Assembly: GCA_000499405.2 (NCBI GenBank)
Contig: HG738137.1
Coordinates: 2,356,001 to 2,420,000, forward strand
Source: Onchocerca volvulus
Taxonomy: Eukaryota; Nematoda; Chromadorea; Rhabditida; Onchocercidae
Length of the DNA: 64,000 nucleotides
Direction of reading: 5' to 3'
Made by a program: the position numbers and the translations under genes. The notes beneath the pieces were generated by a model. It made no database searches. It saw nothing but the letters and a program-made list of their open reading frames with translations, and had not been told where the DNA came from. This document shows, piece after piece, positions 49,554 to 62,100 of this stretch; position 1 is the stretch's first letter, and each line of letters opens with the position of its first letter.

Positions 49554-49941
49554 GTTATCAAATTTTTCTAATAAAAGTTTTAATTACCCAAGTTTGAGAT
49601 TCGATTGTGCCACGAGGCAATTTTCCCGACATACGGAATATAAATGGGATGGAAATATATAGTATAAAATAACTTTTGCAGATTGCAATACAATTTCTTT
49701 GAAATGTTGTGGGATATAGTAGGACAATATAAGAGACATTTTAAAGGATGATTATTTTGCATAGAAAGAAATTTAAAAGTGTGCAATAAATGAAGGAAAA
49801 ATTAAAAGTGAGCGCGATTGAGGGCAACGGTCGAAAAAATGTCAGTAATTGTGAACCGAGGTCATATCGCTCCCAGCACTTACAAGGCCGAACATTTTCG
49901 AAAAAAAAAGAATAAGTAATCAAAAGTTATCAAATTCTTTC
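49554..49941 (+). mobile_element. Putative retrocopy of a trans-spliced RNA, with flanking direct repeats
   Basis: The SL1-like leader at 49577-49598 is followed not by a GTAA donor but directly by ATTCGATTGTGCC, as in a mature trans-spliced transcript. About 200 bases later there is an AATAAA (about 49785), and near the right end a run of nine A (49901-49909) followed by more A-rich sequence. The whole block is flanked by GTTATCAAATT at 49554-49564 and again at 49926-49936, matching an 11-base target duplication. About 20 codons are open after the leader. The source gene is not recognised. A few bases (49565-49576) between repeat and leader remain unexplained. Confidence 0.5.
49577..49598 (+). 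other. SL1 spliced-leader sequence (21 of 22 bases)
   Basis: The 22 bases match the nematode SL1 leader except for the second base (T for G). The last 20 bases, TTTAATTACCCAAGTTTGAG, are exact. A functional SL RNA gene would continue with a GT donor and an Sm-binding region, which are absent. The sequence is therefore a leader already joined to another RNA, or an SL RNA fragment. Confidence 0.85.
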
Positions 49942-51081
49942 CACCTATAAACCATGTATCTAGTCAACATATCGGTTTCAGTTGAATCGAAAATTAATCC
50001 CGAAAACATTGATACTACTTTTAACATCTGTACTTACGTTTGTTCCTTTGGACAGTAATCATCCAAGATAACTTCCCTCAAGCCTGAATCACAGAGAAGC
50101 TATATCTTCATATTAAGTCCAGATATTAGTAACTTTAGCAATTTAGTTATTTTCGTCAGTTTTAGTGGAGTTTTGGTGGTTGAGTCCCTTATCAGTAATT
50201 GTCATCCTCTAATTGATTCGTTGAGTGGCACATTTCATTTTATAAGACCCATTACAATTTTAGGATTTTTCGTGAAAATCGCGAAATTAGGGACATGTTT
50301 CACATGCAGTTTTCAGTAATATTTGCTTAATTTTATCAACATAGTATTACAAATAACTAAAAGTGAGCACAATATCACAACAGAAACATTAAGGAAAGAG
50401 AACAGTAAATATTCACGTATAGCAAATAAGGCACTTCTATAAACAAACCGGATAGTTCCCAATCCTCAATCCTTATTCATTTTCTGGAAAATCCAGAAAA
50501 CATAACATTTAAGTCAGTCATTTTATTATGAATGCTAATTATCGTGATAATGATATAGCGATCATTGAACAAACAATGAACAAATGCATCCATCAAAATA
50601 TCACCAGCTGTTAGGATTGAATTATTCGCAATAATCCGGGACGGCAATACTTTGAAAGGGCAAAATTCATTCTACTCTGGAACAGCTTTCTCTAAAACTC
50701 GTTTTCTCAATCGTTTCCTCCAACAATCATCTCAATGAAAAGAACCGGAAGACCTCGCATTGGGGATATTTTGTTGCATGGAGACAAATTGTCATACAAA
50801 ATGACAGTAGAACTTTCACCGGTCAATTTTTCGAGGGACACCCGATTAAGGTGCACATGTACCGAAAAAAAAAATACCACAGACATTGAGGAAAAAAAAA
50901 AAAAAAAAAAAAAACGATTCAATCTCCGTAATGAAAGACATTACGAACAATGATAATTACAAATTTATAAATTGAAAAAGTTGAATGAGACACTGAGATA
51001 GAGGACGAGGGAAAGGGCAATTATTATACAGAGTGATGTGAAAAGTGAATATCACAGCAGGGGTCAAATTAAACCGAGCGA
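49942..51081. other. Region downstream of the LRP gene
   Basis: This must contain the 3' UTR of the minus-strand LRP gene next to 51082. There is no AATAAA that I can assign confidently. A 23-base A tract lies near 50892. The open frames at 50707-50953 on both strands overlap each other and this tract and have no gene-like features. Confidence 0.45.
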
Positions 51082-53161
51082 TTACACATCGGTAACTTCA
51101 TCGTTGCTTACAAGCATTGTTTTATCATTCCTTTCTTTCAATTTTCTCCTTGGTGGTGATGGAATATTTGGCCTTAGATCTGAATGTGGCGCTGAAATAA
51201 ACGATAAGTTGATAAAATGAAAGTAAAAATTTATTGCAACTTACTTATCGGACGATTAATTTCATTGAAGAGCAATACAATAAAAGATAATGAAGCAGTT
51301 TGATTATTCAGAATTGTACTGCAATGCATAAGCAAAAACTTACCAATAACAGAAGAAGAACGTTCAGGTTTCATATCAACAGAAGCGAATGAGTGTGCCC
51401 GTGATGCGATGGCGCTATCTGATGATGCTATTACAGATGAAGATTTCATCGATTGAGCATCAGATGATTCTTCCATCTCGTAGACTGGATTAGAGAAAGT
51501 TGTCGATGAAGTTACACTATTAGCTTGAAGTTGTACCATACCGTATTCCACTGGTGTTGCATCGCTCTACAAAAGATTAAAAGAGATGAATGAATGCATC
51601 TGTTCAGAAGAAAAATGAAAAGTTGAACCTACTTGTTTAGGGTCGAGTACTGGATTGCTGAATGAGATGACATTGCCGTGAAATGAAACAGCTCCATCAG
51701 CAGCTTCATTTTTCTTGAAGAGTAATAGACGTTTTCGGTAGAGATTCGTCCCGACTAGAGCCATCATGGCGACACAAATTAGTAGAGAAACAAACAATAG
51801 TGCTGCCAACAAAGCATTTGAACCAAATCGACCAATTAACTAAAAATTCAGTAAATTATATTTTCATTAGTTATTTTCATAATTAACACTGTCATATATT
51901 TCGTCAAATTAATTTCAAAACTATACAAGTCCCTTTTTTTTCTTAAGCATATTTTTCACGTATCATTTGCAGCAGTACTTAAAAAGACCAATTTTTTCCA
52001 CAATTTTTTTTTTCTCGACTTCATTAAACATTTTAAAAGCATAATGGTACTTAAAGAAAATTGAAGTCAAAACTAACAATAAAATTTGAAATTTACTAAA
52101 CTCGTTCATATTACACTATTTCCTTTCCATGAATTTTAGGAATTTCGGGAATTTCTAATCAATCCTTATTTTGAATTAAACTAGCTAGTTGATCAAACTT
52201 CAAGGATCGCCATTAATTTTTATTGCTAAATGTAAGAGTCAGCAAACACATTTCATTTAATTAATTTCAAGTTATACAAGTTCTTGAGTCATCTTTTAAG
52301 CATATTATTAATGCATCATTGCAGCAGTATTTAAGAAGAAAAATTTTCTAATTCCACAATTTTTTTTTCGATTTCATTAATTTTTTTTCAAAGCATAATG
52401 GCATTGAAAGAAAATTGAAGTCAATTTTGGTAATGAGATTTGAATTTTGTTAAACTCGTTTATACTATACGACTTTCTTGTCAAGAATTTTGAGAATTTT
52501 GGAAATTTCTATGATCACTTCTCACTGAAATAAAACTAGCTGTTGATCATACTTTAGAAATGACTCCTCAATTTTTATTGATGAAAGGTAAAAGCCGACA
52601 AACCTGTCGAGATACAGTAGAACCTTTTTGGCATTGCTCTCCTTCGAAGTCGCCACAATCACAATAACCATTTAACTGGCATATACCACCGTTTTGACAT
52701 TCACATTGCTTTGGAATTGGTAATTCATCCACTGTTGCACCAGCACATGAGCCATCCTAAAAAGGACAAATAATTAGCAAAATTTTAATGAACAAACAGA
52801 TGAATTCCTTGAAACAATGAGGAAAAAAAAAACTATTGATCATCGAATAAACAAAAAATCAAAGCATCAATTCAGAACTAATATTTGTATTCCCAAACTT
52901 CAGGGAAAATATCTATTGCTACTAATGTTTTATTAATAAGATACAAATAATCATTTCAAAGATAACATTTTTCTTTTTGCAAATATAATTCTTAAAATAC
53001 TGATATCATTTACTGACGACCCTTTCGCCTAATCCTCTTTGCTTCCTGGATTAAAGTAAAATTTCATTGATATTTTTGACATTAGTTTAAATCTAAGTTG
53101 CATATCAGCTTCATCACACCCCTTAGTTTATTCTGAATGATCGGTAGTTTAGCTACTTTAC

Positions 53162-53193
<32 letters not shown>

Positions 53194-56100
53194 CAGTAGC
53201 ATCGTCAGATTTTCTTAAGAGATTGATGTTCTTAATATTGACAGTAATAAAAAGGAGAAGAATATATGTTACACTAAATAATTCTCGAAATCCTCATATA
53301 TGTCGTGTTTTCCTCACGAAAATGGACATAAATTTTTTCTTCTCTATATGAGCAATTCCAACTATCTTAACTATAATCTTTATATAAAAATTGAAAACCA
53401 GTAAAATTTGATTAAGAAGATTCTGTTTAATCTTCACAGCTGAATGCACGATCTTCATTATAACTCGCATTATTTACATACTCAATCAAGAGAAGTAAGA
53501 AGAATTCTAAAAATCAAATTTGGCTCAATCTGTAGTTCATTGAAGTTCATTTTTCGTTTCTTCATAGAATATACTTAAACTAACATCAAGTTGTGGCGAT
53601 TCATCAGGACACAAACACGTGTAAGTATTTAGAGGTAGTTCGGCACATAAGTGACTGCAAACAGCTTGCGAACATGCGGATATAGCACGTGAAGTGTCAC
53701 GGGCGAAACGTTGGTGTATACGAATATTGTGTACATTTGGAATATTGGATGCTAAAATGCTGATACGACCACGACCGAACTTATCCTGAAATTATCCAGT
53801 TTTTTCATAATGTATTTAACGTAATGCTACATTGAGCCTATTGGATTATTGGCAGTATTTGACACCTCTCGGTTGCATTATTTGGAATATTTTTAGCGAG
53901 TAATTTAAACTTTAAAACTATTTCTATTATCTTCTTGTTAGCTTATTTTGGCTATATGCCATTTATCCGTTATATCAGAAAGATTTTGCTATGTAATCGT
54001 TGATATTAAGAGAAAGTGATCACAAAAGTCACCTGTACAAATAAATCTCGACTTTCTTTAGAAGCCCAATACAGATTATTTTCGAACACATCTACTGCCC
54101 ATGGCAATCGATTATCCACTATAACTGTTATTCGTTTTGTACCTATAATTTATTCATGAATATACTATTAAGAATACATGCATTGCAAGATGTCAAAGAG
54201 TGTCATGAAAATTATTGTAAACAAGAAGTGTAAAAAATTAAATGGCGTGACATAGTTTCAAATAAACGATAAATATGTTTACGTCAAAACGCTTCAATTC
54301 ACAGATAAACAAAATGAGATTTTTCTGAAATATAAATTATTAACCATCTGGTAAGACTGATTCCACTTTGCGATACTTCGGATCTGCCCAATATATTCGA
54401 TTATTTTTGCCTTCGTCAACAGCCAGTGAAGTTGGCGAATAAACGAGTTCTTTTACAATTACCTAGAAAGATGTACTGATTAAAATGGTAGATCCATACA
54501 AACATAGATTCAACGTTTTGTTTGGAGACAAATACTTACATCTATTTGCTTACATTATCGCAACTGTTTCCTTTTAGTATCACTGTAAAATTCAAAATTA
54601 CATTTATTTATCCTTTTCTTTAATGATGTCATCAACTCAAAACTAGACAATATTTCAATTCGAAGATATACATCGCGATGTTTTCCATCCATATCGGCGC
54701 ATTCAATTTTCGCTTCAAAGCCGGCATCAGCAAAACATATTCTTCCGATCTGTGGCAATGTAATAACGGCAGTTGGAATCTGAAGTCGTCCCTTTATCAC
54801 AGTTCGCAAATAACGACCATCCGACATTGCCAAATAGATTGTACCTCTACCATTTTCATTTTCCGATTGCTCCGTGTTTCTTTTCTTCCTAGCTATGAAT
54901 CCTGCAGCTTCCTCATCCGCTATTGTTGCGATATATATATTACTGCAATATTAGGTTATTACATCAGTTAAACTTCAAAGATTTTAAGTTTCTTAAATTT
55001 ATGTAACATCTTGTAATTCATAACTTTTATTTTAAAGAAAGAGTCTCATGAAATAAAATGATTAAAAAGCAGCCGCAATGTAAGTACACGTGAAATAGAA
55101 AGAAAAAAAAAATTACCCTGTAAGATAATCAATTGAAAGAGCGGAAGGTGAAGATTTCAAATTTTTGAAATCAATATTAAGTTCCTGACCAGCATGTGAC
55201 TGATTGCCTAAAATATAAGCCAATTAATATTTGGAAATATAAAGAGAAAAACAAAATTTATTTCCTTACTGAATGTATTATCTCTAAATGAAACATTAAA
55301 TTATAAAAGAGAACCAAATAAAAAATACGCAACAATACAAATATCGCTTAATTTAAGATTCTACCTTTGGGTAGTGCGGATCGGTAAATTTTGCTTTGTT
55401 GTCTGTCAATCCAAAACATTAATTCTCGACGTGGATCAAAGTCTACTGCAATGATATCATTTTGATCGAGAGTACCCACCGCATGACGATTTGTTTCACC
55501 TGCATGTGCAAGGTTTAACTGCACCACTTCTCCATCTGCGGCAATCATTATCAATGGAGGGTCACCCTGCAAATTTTGATAGGATTTCAAATTCTGAACA
55601 CTTATCATTCACTGGGCAACAGTGGGAATCACTTCTTTTTAAGGAGAAAATATAATGAAATAAAGGAACAAAAAGAAAAAAAAACCTTAGCACGACAATC
55701 TTTGCCAGTCATTGCTCCTACAACCACGTTATTTTCGTAGTCCTCGAGACAACGACAAAGATAAGATCCTTTGGTATTCAAACAAATCTAAAAATAAACT
55801 TTTCTCAGAAAATGAATCCATTTGATCTGTTTTATCATGCTTTTCAAATATCTAACATGAATATCAGCCAATTCTGTTTTAATAAATTCAGAAACAATCG
55901 TCACCTGAGTGCATGTATTATTTCCCATACATTCATCAATATCAATGCAATCATAAGGATCATCTGGATTTGGCTGAAATCCATCTCGGCAATGACAATA
56001 ATAACCATTTGTGACATCTGTACACAAATGTTTACAATTCCCATTTTCGTTATTTGTTTCGCATGTAATTCCTTTTCTTTTCGCTGTAATGATCATTGAG

Positions 56101-59100
56101 AATAAATATCTCGTAATCAACAACTCTATTTCAACAATTTTTGCTATACACATTATTCTTTTCTGTATGTAAATAAATGGACAGTTATATATCAAGTAAG
56201 GAATTTCTCGAAGAAGCCTGGAAATGAAAAGTCTGAAATTTGAAAGAAGAATTGTAGCTAAGCCACGATCATCGAACTACGATCAATAAAGTAATAAAAT
56301 CACGAGCTACGATGAATAAAGCTCAGCTACGATCACCATCGATGATTTATTCCATTTAAGCTTCCACTTATCATAAAATAAAGTTGCTATATGATTTTAT
56401 TATCAATTTTATATGCAAATTTACCACATCCAATTTCATCACTTGCATCGCCACAATCATCGTTATGATCACAAGCCAATGATGCATTGATGCATTTGCC
56501 ATTCGAGCATTTGAACTGATTAGTACTGCAATCACTATATTCCGAAAATGAGCTACACATAGACAGATGCTCATCTGAATGATCAAATGGCCCACAATCA
56601 TTGATACCATTACATAACTGAAACAAAATATTGGAAAAAAGTGAGTATAGTACTGCAAAAAAAAGAATGTCATGAAAAGAAAGTAGTTGTAACCTGGAGA
56701 ATGTTCAGGCAAAGTCTCGAATGAGCACAACGGAAACGAAGCGGCGGATCACATACTGCATTCTTGCAGTGTTCATTTATTTCATCAGAATTATCACCAC
56801 AATCATTATCGCCATCGCAAATGAATTTACGTGGGATGCACACTGAATTACCACATTCGAATTCAAACGGACTGCATGCACGGCGATTCGGCTAAAATAA
56901 TGCGAAAGAAAGTAACTAATGATCCAAAGGATTGATAATAACTTTCTGCATTAATCCAAAAAAATACCGTCCCATGCAATATTTTTAATCATCTTACATG
57001 ATTTTCGCAGTGCAATTCATCAGAAGCATTCGGACAATCACGTCGACGATCGCACCAGCGATGTTCGGGTATGCAAGTACCATCGTCGCACTTCACATAT
57101 CCTGCATTACAATCACGCAATTTGCACTGTGATTCATCTAAACCATCGGCACACTGTACAGTACCATCGCAAACCTATAATTTATTGATTCCTGGCTTTG
57201 TTCCGAAAATGTTTCACGGAAATTCTTGTTAACAGATAATTTTGAAAAGTACCTATAATTCGCCTCTCTTGTTTGTCCTGTCTTGCTTCATAAATTACTA
57301 CTTCGGTGATGAGTTGAAATAGACAACATATGGGAATTTATGATCTCACCTTATTTCCAGGAATACAACGACCATCAGAACATCGAAATTCCGATTCTGA
57401 ACAGGGTCTTGATGTGCCTCCACATGAAGGATCCGTTTCATCGGAATTATCACCGCAATCATTTTCGCTATCACACATCCATCTTCTGAAAAAAAGGTTA
57501 TAAATTATCACAAGGAAAAGTTTACTTGATTTCTTGACTGATGTTTTATTCAGTGGTATTCATTGTCTACAATTAGAATTAACACAATGCTAACTTCGGA
57601 ATACATTTTCCAGATGTAGCGCATCGGAATTCACCAATGCCATCACAAGCCGGACATCGTTCTAATATTTCATCAGAGTTATCACGGCAGTCATCCTGTC
57701 CATTACAGAATGCCCAATTTGGTATGCATCTGTAACGATATAATTTTCAAACTCTAACAAACACAGTACTGATATCACTGTCAAATTCCCTACCATTTAC
57801 AGAGAGTCTCAATTTCATTTTAAAACCAATTCATCTCCAATCAAACCAATTAAATTACAAAACATGCAATTTTGAATATTAGAATAATTAGAAAATCATA
57901 TACTGTATTTTATATTTCTATTTTATGTTAACTTTTCTATGAAAGGATTGAAGAACCTGTAAGAAGTGGAGCATCGAGTCCATCCTTTGCGACATTCGGT
58001 ATTGATGCATTCTGAAGGTTCATCTGAACCATCACCGCAATCATCATCATTGTCACATTTCCACATCTTCGGTATACATTTGTGATTACTACAGCGAAAT
58101 TCTTCCGCAGTGCAATTTCGCTCCTTATTTTCTTAAAATTATATCAAAATTAAAGAAGAAAAGAAGATGCATCAAGGAGCATTTCATCGTCGCATATAAT
58201 AAAGTTTAATCAAAATTTTCAATATAATGATTTATATTATAACTGAAGATTCTATGAAATTCACCGTTATAATCAGTATAATTATTATATTGATAAAAAG
58301 AAGTGGAATGAACGAACTGCATATAGTATCTGCTTCATCAGATCGATCGCCACAATCATCGTCTCCATCGCAAAGAAATCTTTTCGGAATACACTTACCG
58401 TTCCCCGTACACTTGAACATCCACGGATCACATGGCTTATCACATTCTACCTGAAAGATTAGGAGGAATTAAAAATTCAGATTAAAAAGCAACTTAGTAG
58501 TTTCTGTGTTCTAAAATGAAAGGATTTAAAAAAAAAAAATATGAGAACTGTTCGGCTTGATGAATTCGATTGTATTATATTTTATATAATTATGAATATA
58601 TTATTTCATGTCTAGCTTTCTAGATGGAAAACTGATATAAATAAGGAAACGAAAGAGAAAAAGAAGGAAGTAACTGTGAGATTCTATAACTTATGTACTA
58701 AAAAATTCATAGAAATTTCATGGAAATCGGAAATAATTACCTCATCGGAACCATCACCACAATCATCGTTGCCATCGCATAACTGGAATGGTCGTGTGCA
58801 GTTGTGATTGTTGCATTGAAATTCGCCAACAGCACAAATTCGAGGTCCTGAAAAACCATCGATGAATGACAAAAAAAAAAAAAAAACGATTCCAAAGTAA
58901 AATCTTTTGCGAAAAAGTCAACAAGAGAATGAAAGTTGCCTTCAAGAAAAAAACATGGTAGGAAATAGCTAACCGCAAATTTCTTTTCCGGGTTCATCGC
59001 TACCATCACCGCAATCCCGCTCTCCGTCGCAATACCAGAGTTTTGGGATACACTTAGCGTCATCTCCGCCGCATGCAAATTGTCGATCAGTACAATGAGG

Positions 59101-62100
59101 TTCACAAGTTTTATTATCAGCAAGAAGAACAAACTGATCAGGGCAGGAGCATGTAAAACCAGGATCGTGTGCAGATAACAAACATAAGTGAGAACATCCA
59201 CCATTGTTATCACCGCATCGATTCTTATATTTTGGCTGTCGGAATGGATGAATAACCTGAAGCAAATTATGCCAAAATAAAGTAAGATTTAAATTTGAAA
59301 AGAATGTTTGCTGATTATGAAAATGGAAGTTTGCATATCCTCAAGAAATAGAAATCCAAAATTAGATGACAGAATAATGACCCTAATATCGCTTGGCAAT
59401 TGTGTCGTCATCTTGAGTACTGTTTCATTCATGCCAGTCCATTTATCTACTCTGATGATTTCTCGTAAATTCCAATCTGACCAGAACAAATAATCATCGA
59501 ATACAGTCAATGATGAGATGTGGGATGTGCGTTTTGCCGGAATATGATATCTGCCTCCGCCATCCAAATTCATGAAACCAACTTCATTTAAGTGCGCATC
59601 CGCCCAGAACAGTCTACAACAAACGGAATGATAAATGATCAATAAATAACTGAAAGAAGATTTCAAAACTCTCCATCTAAATTTTGGAAAAGCTGTACTC
59701 AAATGGCTATAATTCTGCCAACTTGAATATCATTATATTATTTCTCCTGGATCAGTCGTAAAATGTTATTTAACTATTATTACGCTGCTCTATCATAAGC
59801 TTGAAGTTTGACCTTCCTTGGATTTCACATATTCATATAGATAATATGAAACTTACTTATCAGCAAAAAAATCGATGGCAAGAGCATTCGGCCAGCCAAG
59901 ATCATTTTCAGCAAGTTTTTCAATTGGATCAACTAATTGTGGAGATCCATCTAATGATATACGACCAATATATGCCTGTAGACTCCATTCCGTAAAATAT
60001 AGATAGCCTTTTTCAGGATGGACTACTATTGCCTGAAATTTGATCAATAAGTAATTGTTCATCAATTTGTTGCATGGATAAGTGGAAATTTTAACAAGCG
60101 CAAAAAACAATCAAACAAACCTTCGGTTGAGCGATACGATCACGAATAAGTGTTCTACAATAACGGCCATCTAATTCACAGACATGTAATGAACGTTCCT
60201 GTCGATTCAACATGTACAACTTACGTCCAATCCAATCAATTGCAATGCCTGAAATTCATATTTTCTGTAACAACAATAGTAATGAAAAAGAAAAAAAAAA
60301 TCTGAATTTGGAGATAACTGTGAAGAAATTCAGAAGAGCGAATTTGTACATCTTGGATTTATTCATACTTCTTTCGTCATATGATTAACAAAGATTTCAC
60401 TTTTCTTTCCTATTTTTCCATTTTATTATGAACATAAACTACTCGTCCGATTGCATTCAAACATCAAACACTAAATAACATTTCATTTTCTCTAATTTTA
60501 GTAATCATTTTAGTTATGATATGAACTTGAGAAACAAGTTCACTTGCTCTCAAGAATTTCGCCGTCACTCACAACAAAAATATAAACAAAGCTAACCTTC
60601 AGTACCAAAAACATTATGTCTCAGAACCACCTCATAAGAATCAATTGGTTGATTCAGCTCTTCCATACCAACTCTATAGAGTCTGAGTTTACCTGAATCC
60701 ACAAGATATACCTAAAATGTGCTGAAGTAATAGCAATATTAATTTAGAAATGAATGAACACATATTAGTTTTGAATTTCAAAAAAAAAAAAATACAGGTG
60801 CAGATAAAAGTAAAGACAACAAGATAATTACAACCAATCAAAAACATGAAATATCAGGAATCAAGAAAAAATAAATAAATCTCTAGATAAATTAATTCGT
60901 ATGTTCCAATAAATCCCATAAAATACAAGATTAATGATAATGAAGAAATGAAAAATATTTAAAAATAGCTATAAAGTTCTTACTTTCTCTTCTGTCATAT
61001 CGATATCCATCGATATAACATTTTCGAATCCTCGAGCTACTAGCTCATAATTTTCGCCATCTAACGTGAGTTTCCGTACATAATGTTTGTTTGCAAATAG
61101 TAACCATGGTTCTGGATCCTGAAAGATGAAATTATTGATCAAATCAGTATCTTCTTCCAGTGATCTGCAAATTCTATTTCAATCTGACAATCATTCAACT
61201 ATTCCTTTTTTTTTTTAAATGAATATTCATAGAATTAGAAATAGAAAAATATTTAAAAACATACCGTACTGATTCGTTTGCATGTACGGTCATCATTTGA
61301 TATAGCATATCCATCAACACACCAGCATTTATAAGTACCAATTTTGTTTTCGCATTTTTGACTGCATCGTCCAAGCCCAGCTATAATTCCGGTGTCAGAT
61401 AAATTAGATTATAATTTATATATTATAATTAGATGAGCAGAAAATATATTTGGTCGAACAGAAATACTCTTTTCATTCAATGGCTTAAGAGAAGATTTAA
61501 AAACTTTTACATCTAATTGCTAATTAGTTGTATGATATGCTCAGCATACAGTATGTCACGTAATAAATGCTAATTAGCTATCAAATTTCTCGAAGTAATT
61601 TGACTTAATTTTTGCAGAATATTCTGTCAGTTATTATGAGCATAAAAAACGAATATTATTATTTTAAAAGAATGAAAGAATGTTTGGCATATTTCAAAAT
61701 CTATTAATAATCATCAAATTATAGTTAAATCTTCGGAAAAATAATCGATAAATATTTACTTTCACATTCGTCAATGTCGTGGCATGATTTTTTGTCATAC
61801 TTATCGAGAGCGAATCCATCGAAACAATCACAACGATAATCGATTGGCAAATCAACGCATTTTTGCTCGCATAATGGCTTTTCCGCATTGGAACATTCAT
61901 TAATAACTGTAAAACAGTACGAATAGATCAAAAATTTTTATCTACAGCATTTTCCATAATTAATTAATTGACTCACAGCATTTCGACGATTCATCGGATT
62001 TATCTGGACAGTCGTAAACTCGATCGCATACTTTGGTTGCCGGTATGCAATCCCCGCTAATGCACTGGAATTGCCCAACAGGACAGGAGCTATTCGTAAT

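Noticed and set aside
49577..49598. A functional SL RNA gene
   Set aside because: The leader is followed by ATTCGA instead of the GT donor, and no Sm-type site follows at the expected distance.
50707..50953. Overlapping open frames on both strands
   Set aside because: Both run through a 23-base A tract and have no similarity or splice context that supports a gene.
58737..59213. 158-codon minus-strand frame near the LRP gene
   Set aside because: It is a frame-shifted shadow of two LRP exons and the intron between them. The class A repeat frame is the real one.
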